A DNA stretch of 42,398 bases from Parafrankia sp. EUN1f (GCF_000177675.1 NZ_ADGX01000074.1:1-42398), one strand, 5' to 3'; shown: positions 33,740 through 41,941, numbered from the stretch's first letter. Program-made: numbers and translations. The notes: generated by a model not told the origin, from the sequence alone.

Positions 33740-35182
33740 CTACCCTGCATTCTCGAACGCCGCCTGAATGCCCTCTGCGATGCGGCGGTGACGGCTGAGC
33801 ATCTCGGGCAGATCGGAGTCCACTGGCAGGCCGTTCTCGACCACCGTGCGCCCGGCCACGACCGTGTGCCGGGCAGCCGTGGGCCCGCAGCGCAGCCAGG
33901 CGTCGATCGGATCGGAAAGGGCTCCGGCGTAGGCGATTCCGTCCAGCGGCCAGACGACCAGATCGCCCACCGAGCCGACGGCGAGGAGGCCGATCTCCCC
34001 GGCGCGCCCGAGGCAGGCCGCCCCGCCCCGGGTCGCCATCTCCAGGGCGTCGCGGGCGGACATCGCGCCGGCTCCCTGGCGCAGCCGGCCGAGCAGCATC
34101 GCTGTGCGCGCCTCGAGCCAGAGCGAGGCCGAGTCGGCCGACGACGAGCCGTCACAGCCCAGCCCGACGGGGACGCCGGCCGCGCGCATCTCGGCGACCG
34201 GGGCGAGCCCGCCGCCGAGGATCATGTTGCTGCTCGGGCAGTGGGCCACCCCGGTGCCCCAGGCCCCGAGGCGCTCGATCTCCTCGGGGTTCGGGCAGAT
34301 GCAGTGGGCGACCCAGGCGCGGTCACTGCCCCAGCCGACCTCGGCGAACTGGTCGATCGGCCGCCGCCCGAAGACGGCCAGGCAGTAGTCGTCCTCCTCG
34401 GGATCCTCGGCCAGATGGGTGTGCAGGCGGACGTCGAGCTTCTCGGCCAGCTCCGCGGTCGCCGTCATCAGCTCCGGGCTCACCGAGAAGGGAGAGCACG
34501 GTGCGAGCGCGATCCGCACCATCGCCCCGTGCGACGGGTCGTGGTGCTTGGCGACGAGCCGGGCGGAGTCGTCCAGGATCTCGTCGGGCTCCTGGACGAC
34601 CGAGTCCGGCGGAAGCCCGCCGTCCTTCACCGACAGCGACATCGACCCGCGGGTCGGATGGAAGCGCATTCCCAGCTGCTGCGCGGCCGCGATCTCCGCC
34701 GTGATGAGGTCGCCGCCGCCGCGCGGGTGGACGTACAGGTGGTCGGTCGTCGTCGTGCAGCCGCCCAGCGCGAGCTCGGTCAGCCCCACGTACGCCGACG
34801 TGTGGACGGCCTCCTCATCCAGCCGGGACCACAGCGGATAGAGCGTCTTCAACCAGTTGAACAGGGTGCCGCCGAGCGCTGGCGCGAAGGAGCGGGTGAG
34901 GTTCTGGTAGATGTGATGATGTGTGTTCACCAGGCCTGGCGTCACCAGGCAGCCGTCGGCGCGCAGCGTGCGGGCCGCGGCGGGCGGTGTCTGCTCGGGT
35001 CCGCCGATCGCGCTGACGAGCCCGTCGGTGATCGCCACCCAGCCGCCGTGGATCTCGCGCCGCTCGGCGTCCACCGTCGCGACGAGCTCCGCACCGATCA
35101 CCAGAAGATCGGCCGTGGGGCGGTCCCCGGGTGCGGCGCTGGTGTCGGTGGGGCTCGTGCTGGCGGGGCCGGGTGTGCTCAT
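33740..35182 (-). CDS. 8-oxoguanine deaminase-type amidohydrolase
   Basis: 480 residues of the ATZ/TRZ-type amidohydrolase branch. Metal and substrate motifs are VNTHHHIYQNLTRSFAPAL (His 88-90), TLFNWLKTLYPLW, HTHLAEDPEEDDYC, AHCICPN, AHCPSSNMIL and LGCDGSSSADS. The HHHxxQNLTR and LFxWLKTLYPLW pair is characteristic of 8-oxoguanine deaminases, which make urate from 8-oxoguanine. A guanine deaminase or other aminohydrolase of the same branch cannot be excluded from sequence alone. It faces the RNA methyltransferase gene across a 71-bp spacer. Urate produced here would feed the ureide operon. Confidence 0.87.
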   Translation of the reverse strand: MSTPGPASTSPTDTSAAPGDRPTADLLVIGAELVATVDAERREIHGGWVAITDGLVSAIGGPEQTPPAAARTLRADGCLVTPGLVNTHHHIYQNLTRSFAPALGGTLFNWLKTLYPLWSRLDEEAVHTSAYVGLTELALGGCTTTTDHLYVHPRGGGDLITAEIAAAQQLGMRFHPTRGSMSLSVKDGGLPPDSVVQEPDEILDDSARLVAKHHDPSHGAMVRIALAPCSPFSVSPELMTATAELAEKLDVRLHTHLAEDPEEDDYCLAVFGRRPIDQFAEVGWGSDRAWVAHCICPNPEEIERLGAWGTGVAHCPSSNMILGGGLAPVAEMRAAGVPVGLGCDGSSSADSASLWLEARTAMLLGRLRQGAGAMSARDALEMATRGGAACLGRAGEIGLLAVGSVGDLVVWPLDGIAYAGALSDPIDAWLRCGPTAARHTVVAGRTVVENGLPVDSDLPEMLSRHRRIAEGIQAAFENAG

Positions 35183-35253
35183 GAGCGCTGATTCTGCAGG
35201 TCCGGGGTTTCGCGGACATGACGGTCGGGCGGTGGCGGGTGGATGAGGAACTC

Positions 35254-36120
35254 ATGACGGCGGAGGGTGACGGGCAGATCGTCGTCATCGACGACCCGGC
35301 CGACCCGCGCGTTTCGGACTACGTGGCGCTGACCGACGTCGCGCTGCGCCGGCGCCGGGAACCCGAGCAGGGTCTGTTCATCGCCGAGGGCGAGCGGGTG
35401 ATCGAGCGGGCGCTGCGCGCCGGCTACCAGCCACGTTCGGCGCTGGTGTCACCGGCGCGGCTGCCGGGCGTCCCGGCGAGCTTCTGGGCCCGACCGTCCC
35501 CCGACCGGCCGGCACCGCCGGTGTACTTGGCGGGGCCGGCGGTGCTGGCGGCGATCACCGGGTTCGAGGTCCATCGCGGGGCGCTGGCGTCGATGTGCCG
35601 CCGGGAGCCGCTCGATCCCGCGCACCTGCTCAGCACCGCGCGCCGGGTGCTCGTCTGCGAGGACCTGGTCAGTCACACCAACCTCGGCGCGATCTTCAGG
35701 TCGGCCGCGGGCCTGGGCATGGACGCCGTCCTGCTGAGCCCGCGGTGCGCCGATCCGCTGTACCGGCGGTCGGTGCGGGTGTCGATGGGCGAGGTCTTCG
35801 CCGTCCCCTATGCCCGCCTCGAACCGTGGCCCGCAGCGTTGTCCCTGCTGCGCACGGCGGGTTTCGAGGTGGTGGCGCTGACGCCGGCCCCCGACGCGCA
35901 GGAGCTGACGGCGGCCTGGGCGGCACCGGACGACCGGGTCGCGGTGCTGCTGGGGACGGAGGGCAGCGGGCTCACCGACCAGGTGCTGGCCACGGCGACC
36001 CGTCGGGCGCGGATTCCGATGGCCCACGGTGTCGACTCCCTCAACGTCGCCGCGACGGCCGCGATCGCCTGTTACGTGCTCGGGCTCCGCCCGGCCGCAC
36101 CCTCCGCGCCCGCCGGGTGA
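35254..36120 (+). CDS. SpoU/TrmH-type RNA 2'-O-methyltransferase
   Basis: 288 residues from the ATG at 35254 (AGGA upstream). The frame is open to an ATG at 35218 without a ribosome-binding site. An N-terminal substrate-binding part (GLFIAEGERVIERALRAGY) is followed by the SPOUT knotted domain with the three motifs NLGAIFRSAAGLGMDAVLL, VLLGTEGSGLT and IPMAHGVDSLNVAATAAI. It probably methylates a ribose in rRNA or tRNA using SAM; the target site is unknown. It is unrelated to purine breakdown and is probably a core gene caught between ureide genes. Confidence 0.92.
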   Translation: MTAEGDGQIVVIDDPADPRVSDYVALTDVALRRRREPEQGLFIAEGERVIERALRAGYQPRSALVSPARLPGVPASFWARPSPDRPAPPVYLAGPAVLAAITGFEVHRGALASMCRREPLDPAHLLSTARRVLVCEDLVSHTNLGAIFRSAAGLGMDAVLLSPRCADPLYRRSVRVSMGEVFAVPYARLEPWPAALSLLRTAGFEVVALTPAPDAQELTAAWAAPDDRVAVLLGTEGSGLTDQVLATATRRARIPMAHGVDSLNVAATAAIACYVLGLRPAAPSAPAG

Positions 36121-36212
36121 CCCGACGGCCGCGTGCCGTGGCGGGTGAAGGCGCAGACTGGTATTGAGTGATGCTCTGATGGCGGACAGTGGCGGGGAAT
36201 GGGGCGGTACTC

Positions 36213-37295
36213 ATGACGCAGGGCCCGGAACCGTCGCCGTCGCCGGTGCCGCCCTATGCGGGTGCGGGCGCGTCTGCGGGCGCTTCGGCGGACGACCCCG
36301 GGCCGGACGCGCCGGGGTACGCCGGCCTCGCCACCTTCGCGGACCGACCCTGGATGCCCGGCCTCGACGAGCTGCGGGCGCGCCGTCCCGACGTCGCGGT
36401 CGTCGGCGCGCCGTTCGACATCGCCACGACGCACCGGCCCGGTGCCCGGTTCGGGCCGCGGGCGCTGCGCGCACAGGCCTACAACCCGGGCACCTACCAT
36501 CTCGATCTCGGGATCGAGATCTTCGACTGGCTCGACGTCGTCGACGCCGGTGACGCGCACTGCCCGCACGGCCTGACCGAGGCCTCACACCGCAACATCC
36601 GGGCCAAGGTCGGTGACATCGCCCGGCTCGGCATCCGTCCGGTGATCATCGGCGGTGACCATTCGATCACCTGGCCCGCCGCGAGCGGGGTGGCCGAGGC
36701 CGTCGGCTGGGGCGAGGTCGGGCTGCTGCACTTCGACGCGCACGCCGACACCGCGGACATCATCGACGGGAACCTGGCCTCGCACGGGACGCCGATGCGG
36801 CGGCTGATCGAGTCCGGTGCGGTGCGCGGGCGGAACTTCGTCCAGGTGGGGCTGCGCGGGTACTGGCCGCCCCCGGACGTCTTCGCCTGGATGCGTGAGC
36901 AGGGGATGCGCTGGCATCTGATGCACGAGATCTGGGAACGCGGCAGTCGTGAGGTCATCGCCGAGGCGATCGCGCAGGCGGTCGACGGCTGCCGCGCGCT
37001 CTACCTCTCCGTCGACATCGACGTGCTCGACCCGGGATTCGCGCCTGGCACCGGAACCCCCGAACCGGGCGGCATGACCCCGGCCGATCTGCTGCGGGCC
37101 GTGCGGCAGATCGCGCTCGACGCCCCTGTCGTCGCCGCGGACATCGTCGAGGTCTCGCCGCCGTACGACCACGCGGACACGACGGTGAACAGCGCGCACC
37201 GGGTCGCGCTGGAGATCTTCGCCGCGCTCGCGCACCGGCGGAGGTCCGAGGCCGGCGGAACGGTGGATCTGCCCGGCCGGCCGCCGCACAGCTGA
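36213..37295 (+). CDS. Ureohydrolase family protein (agmatinase/guanidino-acid hydrolase type)
   Basis: 360 residues from the ATG at 36213 (GGGGCGG upstream); a GTG at 36189 is possible. The arginase-fold manganese motifs are complete: GGDHSITWP, FDAHADT and SVDIDVLDPGFAPGTGTPEPGG. GARFGPRALRAQAYNPGTYHLDLGIEIFDWLDVVDAGD is the usual N-terminal part. These enzymes cleave agmatine, guanidinobutyrate, guanidinopropionate or guanidine to urea. Ornithine- or agmatine-specific neighbours are absent. Since it would release urea beside a urease locus, a guanidino compound or ureide is plausible. A ~40-residue Pro/Ala/Gly head is non-conserved. Confidence 0.9.
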   Translation: MTQGPEPSPSPVPPYAGAGASAGASADDPGPDAPGYAGLATFADRPWMPGLDELRARRPDVAVVGAPFDIATTHRPGARFGPRALRAQAYNPGTYHLDLGIEIFDWLDVVDAGDAHCPHGLTEASHRNIRAKVGDIARLGIRPVIIGGDHSITWPAASGVAEAVGWGEVGLLHFDAHADTADIIDGNLASHGTPMRRLIESGAVRGRNFVQVGLRGYWPPPDVFAWMREQGMRWHLMHEIWERGSREVIAEAIAQAVDGCRALYLSVDIDVLDPGFAPGTGTPEPGGMTPADLLRAVRQIALDAPVVAADIVEVSPPYDHADTTVNSAHRVALEIFAALAHRRRSEAGGTVDLPGRPPHS

Positions 37296-37301
37296 TCCGC
37301 C

Positions 37302-37381
37302 GTACGGCCTATCCGCCCGTACGGCCTATCCGCCCGTACGGCCTATCCGCCCGTACGGCCTATCCGCCCGTACGGCCTAAC
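37302..37381. repeat. 17-bp tandem repeats with palindromic CCGTACGG core between convergent genes
   Basis: Four full copies and one partial of GTACGGCCTATCCGCCC. Each junction contains the 8-bp palindrome CCGTACGG. They fill the 95-bp gap between the ends of the ureohydrolase and ABC ATPase genes. They may form small hairpins that end transcription from both sides. Confidence 0.92.
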
Positions 37382-37390
37382 CGCGGCCGG

Positions 37391-38110
37391 TCAGGCCGCC
37401 GTGGGCTCCGCGTGCACCTCGGGTGCCGTACCGACCCGCACGATCCGTCCGTCGCGTAATACGGCGACCCGGTCGGCGAGGGCCAGTGCCTCGTCACGGT
37501 CGACGGTGGTGTGCACGACGGTCAGCCCGACCTGGCGCTGCACGGCCCGCAGGTCCTCCCGGAGCGCTGGCCGCAACCGTTCGTCCATGGCCTGGAGGGG
37601 GTCGTCGAGCAGCAGGATCCGCGGCCGGACCACCAGCGCACGGGCCAAGGCCACCCGCTGCTGCTGCTCCCCGGAAAGCTGCGGCGGGCGTCGCCGCGCG
37701 TACTCCGACATCTGGACGGCCGCGAGCGCGGAGCGCACCCGCGCTGACGTCTCGGCGCGGCCGGGACCGGCCGGGCCGTGGGCGTGCCGCAGCCCGAACG
37801 CGACATTCGCGGCGACATCCAGGAAAGGGAACAGCGTGTAGCCGCCGAAGATCGCACTGACGGCGCGTCGGTAGGTGGGTCTGCAGGTCAGATCCTCGCC
37901 GTCGAGCAGGACCCGGCCGGCCGACGGCTGGTCCGCCCCGGTGACCAGTCGCAGCACGGATGTCTTGCCGCTGCCGGGTGGCCCCTGAAGACAGAAGTAC
38001 TCACCGGCGTTGATCGTCAGGCTGACGTCGTCAAGCGCGGTCCTGCCCCCGAAACGCAGGCTCAGCCCGATCAGATCAACCTGGCCGGTGCGACGGCCGC
38101 CCTCCGCCAT
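37391..38110 (-). CDS. Orphan ABC ATPase with altered catalytic motifs
   Basis: 239 residues from the ATG at 38110. Nucleotide-binding domain of the PotA/iron-polyamine importer type: Walker A GPPGSGKT and signature LSGEQQQR are intact. The Q-loop reads IFGGYTLFP where VFQSYALFP is usual, so the glutamine is replaced. Walker B ends LLLDDPLQAMD, with Asp instead of the catalytic Glu. The H-loop is disturbed (VVHTTVDRDEAL). There is no OB/TOBE domain and no permease or binding-protein gene next to it. It may be a regulatory or decaying ATPase, or a partner of a permease elsewhere. Confidence 0.85.
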   Translation of the reverse strand: MAEGGRRTGQVDLIGLSLRFGGRTALDDVSLTINAGEYFCLQGPPGSGKTSVLRLVTGADQPSAGRVLLDGEDLTCRPTYRRAVSAIFGGYTLFPFLDVAANVAFGLRHAHGPAGPGRAETSARVRSALAAVQMSEYARRRPPQLSGEQQQRVALARALVVRPRILLLDDPLQAMDERLRPALREDLRAVQRQVGLTVVHTTVDRDEALALADRVAVLRDGRIVRVGTAPEVHAEPTAA

Positions 38111-38299
38111 GCCCACCCCCAGCTGCCCGGTCCAGCCTGGTGCGTACCGGGTGAAAACGACAGTCTCACCCCGGTCGTCGGCGGGTTCGGCCGGCCCTTC
38201 GGCCGCGCCGCGCGGATCGGCTGTGGATGGATTCCCGTTGGGCGGGCGGTTATGAACGGGCCGGGAACGCGGGGCCGGGCCGGGAACACTCAGGAACGG

Positions 38300-38764
38300 T
38301 CAGGAACGCGGGTCGAGGTGAAGTGCTTCCTCTTCGGCAGTACGCCGCCACGCCTCGTCATCGGCTGGTCGGTGGCGGCGGTGGGCACCGTCACTGCTCT
38401 CGACAACCTGGTCCGAGTTCGCGTCGTCGAACGCCGCGATGTTCGACGAACCTTCGGCGAAGAAATCGCTGTCGTCACCGCCGGCATCGCCGCTTTCCGA
38501 CTCGGCGTACGGATCGGGGTCGGGGACCTCGGCGGCAAGCTGACGATCAAAGGACGACGAACGCTCTTCCCGCGGCGTGATCGGATTGCGAACCAGTCCG
38601 CTCGGAGTGTCCGGCGGATCCCAGCTGTCGTCGAGCGGGTCGAGACCCGCGTCGGTCGACCCGAGGTCGTCGCTGTCGGTGATCTCGGCGCGTTCCAGCG
38701 GTGAGTTGCTGTCCAGGTCAAGGACGTCGAGGTCTGGCTGGATGTCCGAGGCGGGCCATGTCAT
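38300..38764 (-). CDS. DUF5709 acidic protein
   Basis: 154 residues from the ATG at 38764 with a perfect AGGAGG five bases upstream. The open frame to 38935 is non-conserved. The protein is strongly acidic and matches the actinobacterial DUF5709 pattern: SDDLGSTDAGLDPLDDSWDPPDTPSG in the first half, ERSSSFDRQLAAEVPDPDPY in the middle, and the closing EAWRRTAEEEALHL. No membrane segment or enzyme motif is present, and its function is unknown. It is divergent from the winged-helix repeat protein across a 216-bp spacer. Confidence 0.8.
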   Translation of the reverse strand: MTWPASDIQPDLDVLDLDSNSPLERAEITDSDDLGSTDAGLDPLDDSWDPPDTPSGLVRNPITPREERSSSFDRQLAAEVPDPDPYAESESGDAGGDDSDFFAEGSSNIAAFDDANSDQVVESSDGAHRRHRPADDEAWRRTAEEEALHLDPRS

Positions 38765-38980
38765 CGCTGCCTCCTGTTGGTGCGAACGGCCGAGCTGATG
38801 CGGCGTGAACGCTTGTAGACGGCCAGACCGCTGGTGCTTCGGACCCGTGGTGCGCTGGCCGGTCCCGACCATGGGCGTTCCCGGGACCGACCGGGCTAAC
38901 CGGGCCACCCACGCAGTACCGCTGGTCTTACGCACCCCCGATGCGGGAAGGAGCGGGGATAACGTATAGCGTCCCCAAAT

Positions 38981-40294
38981 GTGGCTACTGTTGCTGACCG
39001 GATTCTCGAGCAGCTCGCGCTGATTCCCGACGGACTGGATGACGGCTCGCTGGCCGCGGCGATCAGCGCGAATCGTGCAACGGTGAACCAGGCATGCCGG
39101 CGTCTGGCGGCGCAGGGCAAGCTGGACCGGGGCCCCGGTCCCGGCGGCCTGATCGTCAACCGGCTGTTGGTGACGCCGACCGCGGAGCCGGACGTCGTGG
39201 TGGCCGAGCCGGACGTCGTGGCCGAGCCGGACATTGTGGTGGCCGAGCCGGACGTGGTGGCCGTAAGCGCGCCCGTGTCGGTGGGCGCGGCGCAGACAGC
39301 GGTGTCGGCGGAGCCCTTCGAGGCGCTACCGGTAGCAGCGCAGGCCAGTGACCCGCCCTTGGCTCAACCCGAGCCGGCGACTGGCACGGAGCCGGCCTCG
39401 CCGCAGGTCACCGTCCCGAGCGCGCGTGTGTCCGAGGAGTCTCTCGCCGACGAGGCGGCAGCGGAGCCCGTCGAGGTGCTCGAGCCGGTCGAGAGCGTGG
39501 CGCCTGTTGAGGACGTGGCGCCTGTTGAGGAGGTGGCGCTGGTCGAGAGCGTGGCGCTGGTCGAGGAGGCCGTGTCTGTCGAGGACGTGGTCCCGGTCGA
39601 CGAGGTGGCGTCCGAGGACGTCGTGCCCGTCGAGAGCGTCGCGCTCGTCGAGGACTCGGTCCCGGTCGATCAGGTGCCGGTTGACGAGGTGCCGGTTGAC
39701 GAGGTGCCGGTTGACGAGGTGCCGGTTGACGAGGTGCCGGTCAGCGAGGCGGCGGCGGCCTCGAACGCGCTCGTCGCCGCAGTCGAGGCGGCCGTGGCGC
39801 CCTCCATCGAGGCGGTCTCCCAGGCGGCGCTCGCCCGGGATGGGGCCACCGGCGGGGAGACACCGCAGGGTGTGGACGCGGTTCTGGCACTCGGGCAGGT
39901 GATCGCGGCGATCGACGAGACGGTCGCGGCGATCACGGCCACCACCACGGCCGCGGGCCGCGGCGCCCCCGTCCCGGAGGCCGCCCCCGCGCCGGTTCCG
40001 CCGCCCGCGTCGACCGAACCCTTCGGTGACGCGCTGTCATCGGGCGGGGCCGCTGATGCCGACGGTGACACGGGTAACGGCGATGCCGTAGACGGTGAGC
40101 TGGCCCTGGGCACGAGTGCGGGTGACGATCGGGAACCGGTGGCGGAACCCGCGGTCGTGGTCGCGGAGCCCCCGATCAGTGATGAGGTTCTCGCCGCTGG
40201 CGTGAGTGTGGAGGATGCCGGTGGCCCGGCTGCTCCGCCGGTTCGTCGTACGTGGTGGCGTCGGTTGTTCGTGCGGGGCGCTGGACGAGCCTGA
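38981..40294 (+). CDS. Winged-helix protein with acidic VPVDE repeats and a basic aromatic C-terminus
   Basis: 437 residues from the GTG at 38981. Residues 1-65 form a winged helix (RILEQLALIPDGLDDGSL, RATVNQACRRLAAQGKL). A long Val/Glu/Pro/Asp-rich disordered region follows, with repeats of the types VAEPDVV, VESVALVE and VPVDE (about residues 70-260). An Ala-rich helical segment and another Pro/Asp-rich linker come next, and the end RRTWWRRLFVRGAGRA is strongly basic and aromatic. A GTATAGC -10-like sequence ends about 10 bases before the GTG and no ribosome-binding site is seen, so the mRNA may be leaderless. I recognise no characterised family. The architecture suggests a DNA-binding head tethered by an acidic spacer to a membrane- or nucleic-acid-binding end. 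Confidence 0.72.
   Translation: MATVADRILEQLALIPDGLDDGSLAAAISANRATVNQACRRLAAQGKLDRGPGPGGLIVNRLLVTPTAEPDVVVAEPDVVAEPDIVVAEPDVVAVSAPVSVGAAQTAVSAEPFEALPVAAQASDPPLAQPEPATGTEPASPQVTVPSARVSEESLADEAAAEPVEVLEPVESVAPVEDVAPVEEVALVESVALVEEAVSVEDVVPVDEVASEDVVPVESVALVEDSVPVDQVPVDEVPVDEVPVDEVPVDEVPVSEAAAASNALVAAVEAAVAPSIEAVSQAALARDGATGGETPQGVDAVLALGQVIAAIDETVAAITATTTAAGRGAPVPEAAPAPVPPPASTEPFGDALSSGGAADADGDTGNGDAVDGELALGTSAGDDREPVAEPAVVVAEPPISDEVLAAGVSVEDAGGPAAPPVRRTWWRRLFVRGAGRA
39674..39748. repeat. Five 15-bp tandem repeats encoding VPVDE
   Basis: Four identical GTGCCGGTTGACGAG units followed by one variant (GTGCCGGTCAGCGAG), in frame within the winged-helix repeat protein. Identity at the DNA level, including silent positions, indicates recent slippage expansion. 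Confidence 0.95.
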
Positions 40295-40410
40295 CGGCAG
40301 GTAGCGGTCCTGTTGCCGACAGCGTCGTCGCTGTCGGTAGCCTGACCGGCGAGGCCCGCGCAGAGCTGGTGGCGTGTGAGCGCCGCCGACCTATCAGAGG
40401 AGTGCAATTC

Positions 40411-41754
40411 ATGCGAGCGAGAGCGCTCGTCGCCGGGGTCGTGCTGTCCTCCCTGGCGCTCGTCGCCTGCGGCAGCCGCGCGGGTGACTCGGCTCCGTCC
40501 GGCGAAGGTACGCAGACCGGTGCTGCTTCGGCCAACACCGCGTCCGACACCGGTGTGACGCCCACCGAGATCAAGATCGGCAACATCACCGGCATGAGCG
40601 GTGGTCTGGGGCCGGAGACGTTCTCGGCCTCCCTCTACGGCGCACGCGCCTATTTCAAGGCGCTCAACGCCAAGGGCGGCGTCAACGGGCGCAAGGTGAC
40701 CCTGGTGTCGTGCGACGACAAGAGCACCGGCGACGACAACGTCGCCTGCGCGCACAAGCTGGTCGACGACGAGAAGGTGTTCGCCCTCGCCGGTGTGACG
40801 GCCTTCGACTACGCCGGCGGCCAGTACATCAACTCCGAGGGCGTGCCGGACATCGGCGGCCAGCCGGTGGGCGTCCAGTACGACCAGTACCCGCACCTGT
40901 ACTCGATCTACGGCAGCGACTACCCGCGGGACGGCCGCCGGCCCGGCTTCGACGGCAACCTGTACGGCGGCACCGAGGAGTACCGCTGGTACAAGGAGAA
41001 GCTCGGCGCGACCACGGCGGCGGTGGTCTACTACAGCATCGCCCAGTCCGAGCGGTACGCGACGAAGATCGCCAACGGGCTGCGGGCCGAAGGCTACAAG
41101 GTGGTCGAGGAGCCGATCAACCTCGCCGCGCCCAACTGGGACTCGGTCGCGCAGCACATGAAGCAGCAGGGCGTCCAGATCGTGTTCGACGCGATGGAGG
41201 ACACCGGCAACGCCAAGCTCTGCGAGTCGATGGAGCGCCAGGGCGTCCCGCTGAAGGCGAAGGTGACCACCGCGCAGGGCATGTCGAGCTCGGTGGGCAC
41301 GCTCTACTCGAGCGCGCCGCAGTGCCGCAACCTCGTCTACGCGACGACCCAGTCGGCGACCTTCTCGGACGCCTCGATCCCGGCGGTCAAGGCGTTCCAG
41401 GACGCCATCACGACGTACGAGCCGGACCGCGCCGCGACGATGAACCAGTGGATGCTCGAGGGCTACGCCTCCGCGCAGTGGCTGACCGACGCGATGGCGT
41501 CGTGCGGGGCGAACCTGACCCGCGAGTGTGTCGAGACGTACATGAACCGCAACGAGCCGTACACGGGCAACGGCCTGCTCACCGCCCGTGACTTCGTCAA
41601 GGACCAGCAGCCGCCGGCCGAGTCGAAGAACTGCCTCAATGTGGCCCGTTGGCAGGACAGCGCCAACGGCGGCAAGGGCGGCTGGTTGACGCAAAGTGGT
41701 GATATGAACACCAACTGCTACACGGTCAAGAACCTGCCTTACCCGGCAGCCTGA
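40411..41754 (+). CDS. Type I substrate-binding lipoprotein (Peripla_BP_6, branched-chain amino acid/urea class)
   Basis: 447 residues from the ATG at 40411 with AGAGGAG eight bases upstream. The signal MRARALVAGVVLSSLALVAC ends in lipobox LVAC, followed by a Ser/Gly/Thr linker. The mature part is a type I periplasmic fold: IKIGNITGMSGGLGPETFSASLYGA, YFKALNAKGGVNGRKVTLVSCDDKS, and later QGMSSSVGTLYS. The class binds amino acids, amides, urea or other small polar compounds for ABC importers. No permease or ATPase gene is adjacent. Actinobacteria such as Frankia carry many solo copies. The ligand cannot be told. Confidence 0.88.
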   Translation: MRARALVAGVVLSSLALVACGSRAGDSAPSGEGTQTGAASANTASDTGVTPTEIKIGNITGMSGGLGPETFSASLYGARAYFKALNAKGGVNGRKVTLVSCDDKSTGDDNVACAHKLVDDEKVFALAGVTAFDYAGGQYINSEGVPDIGGQPVGVQYDQYPHLYSIYGSDYPRDGRRPGFDGNLYGGTEEYRWYKEKLGATTAAVVYYSIAQSERYATKIANGLRAEGYKVVEEPINLAAPNWDSVAQHMKQQGVQIVFDAMEDTGNAKLCESMERQGVPLKAKVTTAQGMSSSVGTLYSSAPQCRNLVYATTQSATFSDASIPAVKAFQDAITTYEPDRAATMNQWMLEGYASAQWLTDAMASCGANLTRECVETYMNRNEPYTGNGLLTARDFVKDQQPPAESKNCLNVARWQDSANGGKGGWLTQSGDMNTNCYTVKNLPYPAA

Positions 41755-41762
41755 GCCTGACG

Positions 41763-41810
41763 CGGCGTGTGTCGGACGTCGGAGCCCGATCCGGGGCCCG
41801 ACACGCGCCG
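41763..41810. terminator. 13-bp stem after the binding-protein gene
   Basis: CGGCGTGTGTCGG (41763-41775) pairs with CCGACACGCGCCG (41798-41810) with one G-U. It lies nine bases after the stop of the binding-protein gene and has no T-run. It is probably a terminator of the T-less kind common in high-GC actinobacteria. Confidence 0.65.
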
Positions 41811-41838
41811 CTACGGGCGCCGGCCCCACCGGGCTGCT

Positions 41839-41941
41839 GTTGCTGACGCGCAAGATCGGAGCGACTGATATCCCCGACTCTTCGGGGCTTGGCTCCGAGG
41901 CGCGGTCGGGCGTGTCGTTGCTGCCGGGGCAAGATCCAAGG
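41839..41941. repeat. Direct repeat pair around a nested hairpin
   Basis: TTGCTGACGCGCAAGATC (41839) and TTGCTGCCGGGGCAAGATC (41917) bracket a double stem: TCGGAGC/GCTCCGA (41856-41862 with 41892-41898) enclosing CCCCGA-CTCT-TCGGGG (41872-41887). It occupies the space between convergent genes. The TTGCTG..GGGCAAG start resembles the sequence just before copy B at 11738. Confidence 0.5.

Noticed and set aside
39670-41853. 727-codon minus-strand open frame opposite the repeat protein and the binding protein
   Set aside because: Composition is that of an antisense shadow; both plus-strand genes have clear signals, domains and ribosome-binding sites or starts.
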